Assembly: GCA_021018815.1 (NCBI GenBank)
Contig: JAITYX010000034.1
Span: 4,650,001 to 4,714,000, forward strand
Direction of reading: 5' to 3'
Origin: Talinum fruticosum
Taxonomy: Eukaryota; Streptophyta; Magnoliopsida; Caryophyllales; Talinaceae
Length of the DNA: 64,000 bases
Both the position numbers and the translations under genes were made by a program. This document shows, piece after piece, positions 24,597 through 36,187 of the stretch. Position 1 is the stretch's first letter. Each line of letters starts with the position of its first letter. The notes beneath the pieces are model-generated. The model saw only the letters and a list, made by a program, of their open reading frames with translations. It ran no database searches and was not told where the DNA came from.

Positions 24597-26149
24597 TGAA
24601 AGTTAGCTCTTGGAGAGGCTAAGTCACCCTAGAGAGGGGGAGGGTGAATAGGGTGATGTTGAAATTTGCTTCGATTAAGGAATAAATTTGTCTAAGTAGA
24701 GTTGGACTCAAGGATGAACTCGAAAAACCCGACTCGAAATCGTAAAGAATATAGAAGAAAAATAGATCGAACAAGTAAACAATCTGAGTCTAAAGTATAC
24801 TCGAAAACCGGTAACACGTAAAGTACATGGAAACCCTCCTGGGGCGGAAAACCACGGACCGTGCTAATCCAAGCACGAAGTCAAATCCACTATTTTGAGT
24901 CCACAAAATAAAGTAGATTGACTCAACCCGAGTTGCTCCCTTAGACAACTCCTTACAAGTTTTTCCTAGACTCGTAAATTCCCTTATCTCGATTTAGTAC
25001 TTCCTAGCCGAGATAGCCCTTACAGCTAGTGGACAACCGAGCTGAGTTAACCTTTATAGCCCAGTCAAGGGACCTTACTTAGAGAGTAAGAAGAGAGTTT
25101 GTAACTAAGTACAAGACCTTACAACTCGTAATATAATGAGATACCGAATTAGAGTTGTAAGTAGAAGATTGAGAGTGAATACAATGACTTTTGATCAAGT
25201 ATGTATTTTTACAATTGGTTCAACAATCTTCAAGTCTTGAGATTTGGCTTCTATTTATAGATGACCAAGCTGCTTAGCCGTTGTGTCCATCTTCCGACTG
25301 GAAGTTCCTTTATGACCGTTGTGTAGGATTTTCCGAGTCACTCGTAAAATATCCGTTGAAATGTGAACGTTAGACAATGGCTCTTGACTCCCTTAGAAGT
25401 GCCTAAAACCACCGGCGGTGTCTTCAAAAGTAAGGTGGAAACCACCGTTGAGCTTAGTGTTGTAGATTTCCATTTCGGAAACAGACAACCCCGACACAGT
25501 TGTCCGAGGCTAGGTCGGAGGTGGAAAAGCCTTGTCTCGCCGGTGATTTGACGTTTTGAAGCCGATTACTTTTGTAATTCAAATATAGGATAGCCTCATT
25601 TGAATCACCTACAAGAGTAAATCAATTTGGTTCTCAAAGTATAAAATACTTTGGTCCAAGATTAGACACGGATAATGATATATTAAGATAATTAAGTAAC
25701 TAATTATCTGGGTCGAAGAGGAATGGAATTTTCCGAGTCTAATATTCATAATACTCAATATTCCATCCGAGTCAGTCTAAAAGAGAATCAAGTTAACTAA
25801 AGAATATAAGAGGAAATAAACTTGATCTAGACTGAGCATGAATTCAAACTAAAATACCGGAGTTAGAGCACGTAAAAGATAGTGTTTGAATCATGCGATA
25901 TATCCGAGTGTTAAGTAACTCGTAACTAAGTGAAACATGGTGAGTGCAGATATGCTTTCCGAGTCACACGTAGTCATGCATAAATGCATGAGATAATTTC
26001 TATAACACTTAAGGAAAATACCATATCACTCGTAAAAGTTTCTAAGGCACAGGGAATGACTTGGAATCAAAACTTTATAAGTGAGAAAGTCTTGTACTCG
26101 ATTCCCTTGATAGAACTCAAAAAGGTGAGATGTAAAGTCCGAGTCTTCG
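24597..26149 (-). repeat. 5' LTR of element D
   Basis: 1553 bp, TGAAAGTTAGCTC to GAGTCTTCG on +. It matches 15291-16811 throughout. TATA-like TATTTATAG lies at 25252-25260. The site CACTCGTAAAA near 25339 corresponds to CACTCGAAAA in the 3' LTR and CACTCGGAAAA in solo LTR E. Confidence 0.9.
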
Positions 26150-27913
26150 CAATTGAATGTAATGATAGGTAAGGTCAATCATACCTTAGTTGATGTATGA
26201 AATGATATCATCAATGAGATGAATAGACTCTTACCCGAGTGCTTTTCCAATTCGTGACTTACCAAGTTAAAATTCTTAGCACTCTCTCGAGGGTCGACTC
26301 GAGTCTTCCTTTGCTTTGTAGTGTACCTACAAAAAGAAAACAAACTAACCCTTCTTGTTTCCTCTAACGAATCCCAGTAACTAATCTTACCGAGGTTAGT
26401 TTTGGAGCAAGGGCACTTTTGGGAACCCAAATTTGAATAATTTTTGGAAGGGTCCGCTTCGAGTCTTCCTTTTGAAAACCGAGTTTCGATTTGTTAAAAT
26501 CTTTTCTTTTGTCAAAAGTTTGAGCAGACTTGATAAACCTTTCTAAGCTCAGTTCTCTTTCTCACTGTCCGAGTTGAACTGGACTTAGAATTTTTGAAAG
26601 AGATTTTTCGAGAATCTTTCTTCAAAGGACCTTTATAGGAGTTATCCTCCTTTTCGTAATTAAAACCCAAACCTTCTTTTCGAAAAGAAACACACTGAGA
26701 ACCAAGAAGGAGATCAAGGTTTTTCTGACCTTGAGTGAGTTCTAAAATCAACTTCGAGACTCATCCGACTTTTTCTTTAAAAGTTCATTCTCGAATCTAA
26801 GGCACTCGGACTCGGTCTCATTATCATGTGAGCTAGTCTCAAGTACCTTTAAACCGAGTCTCGGCTTTTCTAGATCATTTTTCAGAAAATTGTTCTTAGT
26901 TTTAAGAGACTCAAGTTTTTCTTGAAAGAGGGAAGAATCGAGTTAGACTTTTCCTCTAAAGAAAAAATGTACTTTGCAAGATCTATCTTACAAATGTAAG
27001 GTAGTAATTGATTACCTCTTGAGGATCATTTTCCTCAACATCGGATGAGTATTGTTCCGATTCGGCTTACGTGTCCGAGTCGAGTCATTGCTATTAGACA
27101 CTTGGATTCATCCACTATGTCCGAGTCGGATGAGTCTCCTTCTTCTTTTGACTCATCCTTACTATAAGTAATGGTCTTCTTCTTTTGTAATCTCTCTTCT
27201 TTATCGAGCAATATTTGATGGTGTGTTCCTTACTACCGCACTTAAAACACCCGAATAATTAGTAGAAAAAGAATCGAGAGGATGAGAGAGTTTACCTTTT
27301 CTTTCTCGTCCGAAGACCTCGGATTTAGGCTTCTTTTTCAATATATGATGCTTCATCATCTTCTTGAAGCCTTTTGCAATTTGCTCTATTGGGTCCTCTT
27401 CCGAGTCGGAACTACTTGAACTTAGTTTAGCTTCTTCCGAGGCTTTTAGTGCAGTGTTCCTTCTTGGGCTGTCCTTAGAATCCTCCTCTTGGAGATGTAG
27501 CTCATGGGTCGAAGTTTTCCTATAAGCTCATCTAACTTCAGCTTGCTGAGGTGCTCGTGCTTCTTCTATTGCATTCACCTTTGGACCCCATTTTTCTTTG
27601 GTATGCTCCTCGAAGTTTTCTAACAACTTCTTCATTAGGCATCTTATTACCGAGAGATTTGAGATTATTAACAATCTCCGTGAATCGATATATATCTCGG
27701 TGATGCTCTCAGCTTCTTCCATTTTGAATAGTTCATGCTTGTGGAGGTATTGGCTAATCTTAGTTTGTCTCACTTGGCTTGTTCCTTCATATATTGTCAC
27801 CAGGTGTCCCACACCTCCTTAGCCGTGTCACAAGCCAAGACTCTATTGTACTCCGAAGCATCTATGGCACATAGAAGGATGTTCATAGCTCGAAGTTCTT
27901 CCAAGTACTTTTC
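26150..27913 (-). pseudogene. gag: Copia gag of element C, 3' portion
   Basis: Resumes element C after the CAATT TSD copy (26150-26154). On the minus strand the gag features run leftward: UBN2-type block near 27700-27850 (TYEGTSQVRQTKISQYLHKH), a degraded CCHC knuckle near 27220-27260, an acidic stretch near 27050-27200, and a coiled-coil-like linker ending GSQCVSFRKEGLGFN near 26640-26710. Frames are broken. No protease, integrase, RT or RNase H sequence follows before the element ends. Its 5' part lies beyond solo LTR E at 29452-29737. Confidence 0.75.
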
Positions 27914-29451
27914 TCGAAGGTTTGCTCTTGGAGAGACCGAGTCACCCTAGAGGGGGTGAATAGGGTGATGAGGAGTTTTAAACAATTAATAGAAGAATAA
28001 AACTAGAGATGACTTCGTGGAGATTCCGAGTCTAGAATGGACTCGGAAAAGTGCTAACTCGTAAAGTTACTTGGAAAACCTCCTGGGGCAGAAAACCATG
28101 GTCAGTGCTAATCCAAGCACCAAGTCAAATCCACTATTTTGAATCCACAAAATACAGTAGAAAGACTCAACCAGAATTGCTCCCTTAGACAATTCCTTAT
28201 AAGATTTTCCTAGACTCGGATATTACCTTATCTCGATCTAGTACTTCCTAATTGAGGTAACCTTTACAATTAGGGACAATTGAGCTGAGTTAACCCTTGT
28301 AGCTCAGTCAAGGGACCTTACTCAAAAAGTAAGAATGAGTGTTTGTAAACCGATTATAAGATCTTACAACTCGAAAGATATTAAGTACAAAGTTTGAGTT
28401 GTAAGTAGAAGATTGAGAATGAAATACAATGGCTTTTGCTTAAGTACGTGTATTGACAGTTGGTTCAACAATCTTCAAGTCTTGAGAATTGGCTTCTATT
28501 TATAGATAACCAAGCAGATTAGCCGTTATGACTATCTTCCGATCGGAAGTCCTTTGTGACCATTGCAATGGATTTTCCGAGTCACTCGGAAAATATCCGT
28601 TGAGGTGTGAACGTTGAGCAACGGTTCTTGACTCCTTTGGAAGTCCCAATCCACTGGTGGTGTCCGAAAAGTAGGTGGAAACCACGGTTGAGCTTAGCGT
28701 TGTGGATTTCCAGCTTTGGAAACAAACAACCCCGAAACAAGTGTTTGGGCTTTGGCTAGAGGTGGAAAAAGCCTTGTTTGCTTGGGTGATTTGATGTTTT
28801 GAAGCTCGGTTACTTTTGTAATTCAAAAATATGATAGCCTCGTTTGAATAACCTACAAAAGTAAATCAATTTGGTTCTCAAAGTATAAAATACTTTGGTC
28901 TAAGATTAGACACGGATAATAATTTTAATTAAGATAATTAAGTGCATAATTATTCGAGTCGAAAGAAATGGAATTTTCGAGTCTAATATCCATTATACTC
29001 AAATTCCATTTGAGTTAGTCTAGAAGCAAAGCAAGTCAGATAAATAACATCGAGTGGAAAGACTTGATCTAGACCGCCAACGCTTAAACCAAGCATGCTG
29101 ACTTAGAAAGATGAATTAACACGATAATCCAATCAAACTTAGATCATGAAGTCATAACCGAGTTTATGCAAAATAGAACAAGTGTTTGAACATGTAATAT
29201 ATCTTAGTGTTTTCCGAGTGACTCGGAACCGTGTGTGAAATGATAAACAAGAATATGCTTTCCGAGTCGGTCGAGTCAAAAGAGAATATATACGATAGAT
29301 TCCGTAACACTCGAAAAGATGCTATATCACTCGTAAAAGTCAGTTAAAGCGGATAAAATGACTTTTAATCAAAACCTTATGAGAGATGAAGTTTTATACC
29401 CGATCGCTTGATGGAACTTAGAATGATATATATGTAAGGTCCGAGTCTTCA
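27914..29451 (-). mobile_element. Solo Copia LTR E inside gag of element C
   Basis: 1538 bp with the usual ends (here TCGAAGG, where TGAAGG is expected, to GAGTCTTCA). Gag of element C continues on both sides and no interior accompanies it, so it is a solo LTR left by LTR-LTR recombination. Flanks TTTTC (27909-27913) and CTTTC (29452-29456) form a TSD with one mismatch. TATA-like TATTTATAG lies at 28497-28505. Confidence 0.82.
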
Positions 29452-29737
29452 CTTTCCTTCTCTTCGAGTGGTGTATTCTAACTTTAGTTTTGCCACTGTT
29501 TGGTCACCTTCTTGCTTTGTGGGAATATGGTTTCCTCGGTGATGACCTTCCACACTTGTTCATCAAGATCTTGGATGAAGCATTGCATCGGCTTCTTTTG
29601 AAGTGCAAAGCTTGAGCCTTTGAACTTGGGTGGCCTCAAAAGAGATCTTCCTTCTTCGAATTCTCCAAGACGATGAGCTATGATCTTTAAACCTTTAGAT
29701 GGTGAGATCCTCTTGAAAGGCTAGGCTCGATACCAAT
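29452..29737 (-). pseudogene. gag: Copia gag of element C, 5' end, and leader
   Basis: The first part of gag, read leftward: a start region near 29680 where the expected ATG reads ATA, then an FKGS-type block near 29600-29640 and the FLQDLDEQVWKVI-like stretch near 29540-29590. The PBS lies at 29724-29735. Interrupted by solo LTR E at 29451. Confidence 0.68.
29724..29735 (-). other. Primer-binding site of element C
   Basis: GGCTCGATACCA on +, against the expected GGCTCTGATACCA. The CTG is reduced to CG, as at 3605 and 58877. Confidence 0.85.
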
Positions 29738-31360
29738 TGAAGGTTTGCTCTTGGAGAAGTTAAGTCACCCTAGGGGGTGAATAGAGTGATGGAAGATTTT
29801 TGAGAAAATCAAACTCTTTTGCACGTAACCGATTAAGAAGAAACTTCGAGTCTATATTGGACTCGAAATGTGTAAACTCGGATATACGTGGAAACCCTCC
29901 AGGGCGAGAAAACCACGGACAGTGTCAATCCAGCACACCAAGTCAAATGCACTAATTGAATCCTCAATTACAATGAATATGACTGCCCGGATTTATTCCC
30001 AAACAAATCTATTACAATTTTCCCAGTGCTCGAATTTACCTTATCCGATCGACCTAGTACTTCTAAGTTGAAGTTACCTTATCAACTTGGGATCCTCTAA
30101 TTTTTCCAGGGTTAGAAGTTCCCTTATCTAACCTGGTACTTCCAAACCGAGGTAACCTTTACAACCGAGTCGGAGAGAAAGAGTAGAAGAGTAGTAAGAA
30201 TTGCAATACAACCGACTCGAAAAATATAACTTAGAATATTAGAATTACAGTTTGGGAGTTGTATGTTAGAGAAGATGTTCACTATGGTCTCTCTTTTTCT
30301 TCCCTTTGTCAGTTGAAATCTTCTGCTAAAGCTTCTATAAATAGTCTGCCTTGAAGATATAGCCGTTGAGCCTCCAACATCTTTCTGTTGAGCTATCCGA
30401 GTCAACTAGCCGTTGTAACGGATAGTGTGAGTCACTCAGATTTCTGGATCACCTTAAAATAGTTGCTGTGCCTTGGTCCTAGCTTCCAACAATTCTTTTT
30501 CCAACTTTTGTAAACTGGAAAAGCAGAACGACATGACCATTAGACTCGTAAATAAAATATTACCCAAAACGATAGAATGACAAAGCCGTCAGTAAGTTCC
30601 GAGCTTTCCTAGAAATTCCAGCTTTTTGTCCGGCAGGTGCTTTAACGGTCGAAGCCTTTTGTTTTTGCTTTTTCTTCAGATAATTGACATTAGAAAAACT
30701 TACAAAAACATTAAGCACAAAGGTTCTCAAAGTATAAATATACTTTGGTCCATAATTAGATAAGGATTAGTCTAAATAAAGCATTTAATGACTAATTACC
30801 TTAATATATTAATCTGGAATATTTCAAGTCAAATATTCAAAATACTCGGATTCCACATATGCCAAAACTCATAAATAAATCATTAAATCTTAATGTGCAC
30901 ATGAGTTATATAGACATTTTACAATTAAATATGATTAAACAAATAATAGCATAGGGAAACTAAATATCCGAGTCCGACTTAGTGGGTCAAAATCTGAGTT
31001 CCGAGTGGGTCGGAATCCGAGTTCCGAGTGGGTCGAATCCGAGTGGGTCCGAGTTGGTCGGAATCCGAGTGGGTCGAATCTGGGTTCCGAGTGGGTCAAA
31101 CTTACCTAGTCTGTCATAATTAACTCGGATTCTACTTTCGAGTCCGAGTTTGACTTAGTGGGTCGGACTTAGTCGGATAATCTTAATATGCTTAGTCCGA
31201 GTTTAGTCAAGAATAAGTGATATTGAAATGATGAATTGTAAAGCATATGACTTAGTTAAATGAATTTCTTTTAGGATGCTTCTTGCCTTATCGTAAATTT
31301 AGATGAATGCATGAAACCAAAACACATCCAAGGGGTTAGTCAGTCATACCTCAATCTTCA
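29738..31360 (-). repeat. 5' LTR of element C
   Basis: 1623 bp, TGAAGGTTTGCTC to AATCTTCA. It is about 70 bp longer than its partner, in part because the CCGAGTGGGTCGAAT tandem repeat (30965-31180) and nearby sequence (30810-30870) are longer here. Palindromic TATA-like CTATAAATAG lies at 30335-30344. Confidence 0.88.
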
Positions 31361-32132
31361 AAACTCATTTCAATTCACCACCGTCGCACTTCCGGATCCA
31401 GGTTCGAGAACCAGATCGATGGGTTTCTTATGGTTTATTTACTTATGCTATTTATTATTTTCAGTATTGTGGATTCAAGATGTAATCGCCTTTTAATTTT
31501 TCCCCGCCCAATGTAATCTTTTTTTTCTTTTTTCGCTTTCTTTCGCTTTTCTTTTCGGTTTCTTTTATTGCTTTTATTTTTATTCCTGCTTTTATCGCTT
31601 TCTAGTATGTTTTGGTTGATTTTATTTTACATCTAATATGTTTTTGCTTGCTTGTTTTAGCATATTGTTTACTCACAACTCGAATTAGTCAAGGTCGTCT
31701 CGTTGATGGGCGGAATGGAAGGGCTTATCCCTACATTTCATACCTTCACCCTCGGATCTAGGTTCTCGCTTTTAAACCGATGGAGTCAATTTTTAAACCT
31801 CTTTCAAGCTTAGTTTTCCCATACTAATGTTGGAAGAGTATTTTGCGACAGGGAAAAAACATGAATTCTTTGTGCCTCTTGGTAAGCCAAGAGCGCATAC
31901 TATGAGGGAAGAGGTACTGTCTCCCTTGACAATCAAGCCTAGTTGGGCCCGTCTAGGTTAGCAATTCGAACCTCCTCCCGATATTGTTCTTAAAACGGTA
32001 AAGCCTACTGGTCCAACAACATAAAAATAAACTATGTTCAAGGTTGCCTAAATTCGGGATGCCTAATGCAAATACATTATTAAAACTCACTACTCAAATT
32101 TTTAAATTTCGCCATCTTAATAAGTGATTATT
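31361..32132. other. Unresolved retroelement-derived DNA
   Basis: Probably the continuation of the flank broken by element C at 13484. It contains T-rich DNA (31500-31600), a copy of the 27-bp foldback arm (31790-31816), and sequence leading to a minus-strand Tat-type PBS. The right part may be the 5' untranslated interior of that minus-strand element. No gene is seen. Confidence 0.4.
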
Positions 32133-32149
32133 CCTCGGTGGAGTCGCCA
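32133..32149 (-). other. Tat/Ogre-type primer-binding site
   Basis: CCTCGGTGGAGTCGCCA on + is the reverse of TGGCGACTCCACCGAGG. Tat-lineage gypsy elements use TGGCGACTCCACTGGGG. The adjacent TGTAGGAACC (32151) would be the end of the LTR in the minus sense. Confidence 0.72.
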
Positions 32150-32150
32150 T

Positions 32151-32458
32151 TGTAGGAACCACGGTCCCTAGGGGGCCCCGAACTTCCCCACGAATTGGCG
32201 GGTTTTTAAAATTTTTCTTTTTGAAGATGGAAATGATTTAGGGTTTTTAAAATTGATTTTTAAAAGTGGGGATGAACCTCTTGTTTAGATTTCCGAATTT
32301 CACAAGTTAAGCTAAAGTAAATTAAATAGGGTTGAATGGCGATTTTACTAATTATTTCATTTTAGAAATTATTTTCGTAAATACCAGGATATTATTTCAC
32401 AACTAAAAAAAAAATTAGATTTGATTTATTCTCGCCGTGGGGCTTTGGGGCCAAACTT
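32151..32458 (-). repeat. Partial 5' LTR of a Tat/Ogre-like element
   Basis: Starts TGTAGGAACCACGG next to the PBS and is cut at about 32458 by another LTR. It is AT-rich, with no gene. Confidence 0.5.
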
Positions 32459-33811
32459 TTAACACCTCCTAGGAGTATTACATCGCCGAGTTTCTCGGAG
32501 GAACTCCCAAGGCTCTTTCAGTGCTGGTTTGGCTTTCTAACTCTAACTTAAGGTAATAAAGGTAGTTTCCTAAAGGAGTTTGAAAGTTTTCTAAAAATTT
32601 CGAAAGAGTTCCGTTTGTAATCTGGACTATCCCATAGGCTTAAAGCCTTAAAACCGTACATAAAAATCTACTATAACTCAACGAGCTACATGCTCGGAGT
32701 ATACAACTCAATTGCCACACGCCGGAGTCCAACCAATTATGCATTACAACTTTAAACAATCTAAATAGTACTAAATTGCAAACTACAATACTTAGAAACA
32801 TAAGAAATACACATCCGCCACTTGAATCACTTAGCAGACAACAAGCAGACAATTGGCGGGAGTCCAAAATAAGCTAAGTACCGCACACATCTCCCGAGAG
32901 TGTACCTGCAACACTAGGAGGGGGAAAAAGGGGAATTTGTGGGGGTGAGCAAACCACGGGCTCACCGGAAGTCTCACACTCTTCAAATGAAAATTCTTTA
33001 AACATATTACTCATCATAATGAAATCGGCGAAAACATAATAACATAATGCAAATCTAGATACTTTTTCAATGAAATATCATGAAATTGTTTACAACGTAA
33101 AGATTATAACACTTCAATCATTTAAAAGCACGATTTCGAAATCATTAGCAATTCTTTTAGAACTGAATCAACTTTCCGGGTTTTCGGGGACTCGAACTAG
33201 CACTTCATAATTTCCGTGGTGCAACCCTGAACAAAAGACTCCCGGGACCTATCATCTAGGAAGATTCCAATCGAGCATCCTAATACACCAGGACCCCGGC
33301 TAGCCGCCCCTAGGTAGAATCCTTCCCTCGAAGTTTCTAGCCGGGCATCCTCACGAATGAGTACCCCGGTTCGAACCCTTTGGTATGCTAAACGATCCTT
33401 GCCAGTCCATTAAAAACAATTTGCACATAATCATTCATCACACCTGCTTCAAACAACTTTCTCAATTTGGTTTAATACCAAGGAAGGCATGACACTAGTG
33501 TCATCCTTATAAATCCACTTTCTCAAATCCAATTCACTTTCTCAAATAAGTTTCGCTTCTTTAAAACATATTCACGTTTGAAAGGCGGTTCAAGAAATTG
33601 CATTCAAGGATTATTTTGCATAAACATAGAACTCCTTTCAAAACTAACCTTTGAAAGGCGTTTGGAATCAAGTTGCTTTTATAAGCCAAGTATTTCCATG
33701 TTAAGGTTCAACTTCCACAACTAACGTATTTATTCAAGTATTCATGCAAGTATCTCACATCTACTCGTATTCATCCATATTCTACTCAAGCATTAAGTCT
33801 CCTATTCCTAT
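32459..33811 (-). repeat. Tekay-like LTR F, left part, split by the Athila-like composite
   Basis: Shares landmarks with the LTRs at 55818 and 58892: AACACC-CCTAGGAGTATTACAT, GAGGAAC-CC-AAGGCT, GGCTTAAAGCC-TAA, ACTCAACGAGC-ACA-GCTCGG. It ends with CCTAT (33807-33811), the left TSD copy of the composite. It probably continues at 62452. Confidence 0.62.
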
Positions 33812-35972
33812 TGTTAAGTCATATTTTATACATATTTTTAGTAGCTATTTAGTTTATATTATATAGTTTATTTTATTTAATTTATCCCTATTTTGTCTAT
33901 TTATAGGTAATTATCGAATAAAGTGGAGAAGAATAGAAAAGACGTCAAAAGTGAATTTTTAGCTATCGACAAGCACCTAATAAAAGATATGATGTTGGTC
34001 CATAAATATAATATGTCATAAAATATTTATTTTATGATATTATATTTTAGGAAATCCTAATTACTAAAGAAAAGAAAACTTAGAAAAGAAAAAAGAGGAA
34101 TAACCTTAACTCCTTCACCTCCTTACTTCAATATATATATATCACTTATTATAATCACGAAGGAGGGAGCCACACGCAGCCCTTGCTGCTGCCCCTCTTG
34201 GCTGGACAGCCGCCCACCCCATCTCCTTCACGGCCTAACCTCTTTCTTTGCCCCTCTTGGCTGGCCATCAAAGCCTCACACCAGCCAACACCATCATCAT
34301 CATAATTCATCATCATCCCATAATATTTCAATCATCCTCACGCAGCCCTTAATCAAAGATCTTCGTACAATCATCATCATCAATCCATCATCAACATCTT
34401 CATTCCGCGGCCGAAGAAATTTATATCGGTAGTATTATTTAGTATTGTAATTTTTACTAGTAAACATTGAGTTTTTATTATTAGATTTAATATTAAAGAT
34501 GACATTTTTATTTAGTTTGTGTCCCAAATTACGTTATGTTTGAGTAGTTTTTTTATACTTCGTATAATCTACTTGAAACCATGTTAAATTATTTATTTTG
34601 AAACAAAGTTTCGATCTTTATTGTCTTATTGATTCGATCCATGATTCTGTGATAATTTGATTTTATTGTTTATGATTTTATGTCTAATTAATTAGAGTGC
34701 ACACTAATTAGTTTTATATAAATTCATATGATAGTTTAAAGGGTTTAAGTACGTCATCGCTTGATCTTTTAGACATAAGTATCACCCTAGTTAATCATGG
34801 ATGGCTCATACCCATCTCTTTTAATTAGGAAATTATCATAGATCCTTTTTAAATCAATTTGCTAGTAGATTGGTTATTAAGTGCTAGATGATGTTTTTCT
34901 AATACTTAATGCTCTAATTTGATTAAATTCTAGTGCTAGTGCTAGTGCTAGTGTTAGGGTTATCAATATTAGTAGGGTTTATATGAGGGCTAGGCCTAAG
35001 TAAACTAATAACTAAGGGAAAACGGGAAGATCAGCTAGTGGTTCTCTTCTATATTTTAGCTCACGGGTAGATCAATTTGTGTGTTAATGATAAATAATAA
35101 TTTGCATGGTGGATATAGATTATACTAAGTGTTTTTGTAACTTTGATATCTTTGATAATTATTTGTTTTCTTTTTAGTTGTTTTCTTTAGTTTGTCAATT
35201 TTTATTTCATTATCCCCCGTAAAGATCAGTATTTTAGGTTAGTTTTAGTAATTTTATTTTAATTTATTTTGAGTCTTTATGTATTTTAATTTTCTGATTA
35301 TTTTTCTGTCGGTTTTTATTATTTTCGAGTCAGTTTGTTAGAAATTAGTTTAAAAATAGTTTCTTTTGTTACTTTTCGTGTTTTATCTTCTTTTAGGGTT
35401 TAGATAGAGTCCTACTTTGATGTGATTAAATTTTAGAATTTTTGGAATTAATTTGATAATTTTTCACATTTAATTCTTGAATTTAATTACTGCTGGTTTT
35501 TAGTTAAATAAATTCGTAAATTCGATTTTAAATTTTATTTTTATATTTTTAGGGTCTGGTTAGGTCTGGAAAATTAGTGTTAATATTCTAGGTAATTTTA
35601 GTATTTATTTTCGTAATTAATTTAGTGCAGAATTTTACTTATTTAATTTTCTGTTTTAGAATTTGTTTATTTTCTGCTTTAGTTTTCTGTTTTAATAATT
35701 CTAAAAATATACAAAAAATATTTCTAGGATATTCTAGTTATATTAATCGGTATAAATTATTTATTTAGTTTTTAGATAATTTTCCATGATTTTTAGTTAT
35801 TGATTTTAATTTTGATTTTCTATTTTGTTTTTAAGAGTAGTAAATTTAATTAGATTAGAGTTTGCATGTTATTATATCTTTCCTCGTGGATTCGATCCCT
35901 ACTTCCCTATGCTATATTATTTATTATAAGCCTAAGTAGTGGTTTAATTTGTAGCTGTACGACAAGCTAACA
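33812..35972 (+). repeat. Athila-like LTR1
   Basis: 2161 bp, TGTTAAGTCA to CTAACA. It includes a TATA-like (AT)n run at 34131-34142, a palindrome TCATAAAATA-TTTATTTTATGA near 34017, CAT-rich repeats at 34290-34400, and a TAGTGC repeat near 34930 of about four units. Confidence 0.92.
34131..34142 (+). promoter_or_regulatory. Candidate LTR TATA region
   Basis: The ATATATATATAT run sits about 320 bp inside LTR1. The corresponding runs are near 49498-49508 in LTR2 and 54717-54728 in LTR3. Position and composition suit an LTR promoter; no start site is shown by the sequence. Confidence 0.4.
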
Positions 35973-35977
35973 AATTT

Positions 35978-35995
35978 TGGCGCCGTTGCTTGGGA
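35978..35995 (+). other. Primer-binding site, interior 1 (tRNA-Asp type)
   Basis: TGGCGCCGTTGCTTGGGA lies six bases after LTR1. The counterpart at 51355-51372 reads TGGCGCCGTTGTTGGGGA. The first 11 bases are identical to the known tRNA-Asp site. Confidence 0.88.
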
Positions 35996-36187
35996 AAGAA
36001 AATAATAGTTGTTAGTTTTATTTAATTTTGATTTATTATTTTTATTACTTCGTGTGACTTTAATAGTTTCTTTTCGTAGTTTAATTTTTTAGTGTTTTGT
36101 TTTCTTTTGATAAGGAGCATATATTTGACAAAGTTGAAGCCAAGTAAGTGTTTCGATTCTGTTTCGTAAATTCTAAAATTATTGAGA

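Larger units (their letters stand above)
15291..26149 (-). mobile_element. Copia element D, complete structure, Sirevirus/Maximus type
   Basis: 10,859-bp minus-strand element with all parts: 5' LTR (24597-26149), PBS, gag, pol, ORF3, PPT, 3' LTR (15291-16811). It is bounded by a 5-bp TSD CAATT at 15286-15290 and 26150-26154. The right LTR end reads TCTTCG where TCTTCA is expected. The 7.8-kb interior is the longest of the Copia elements here and retains the gag-PR linker and a long ORF3. Frames are broken in several places, so it is probably inactive. Confidence 0.92.
13485..31360 (-). mobile_element. Copia element C, gag-only relic, host to elements D and E
   Basis: Minus-strand element with 3' LTR at 13485-15036 and 5' LTR at 29738-31360. 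The two LTRs match each other (for example the GATTTTTGAGAAAATCAAAC block near both right ends in the element's sense) and differ from those of D. Flanks AAGCT (13480-13484) and AAACT (31361-31365) form an imperfect 5-bp TSD. Once D (15291-26154 with its TSD copy) and E are removed, the interior is only about 2.3 kb: gag and a short 3' end, with no pol. It is thus a deletion or non-autonomous derivative. Confidence 0.8.
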
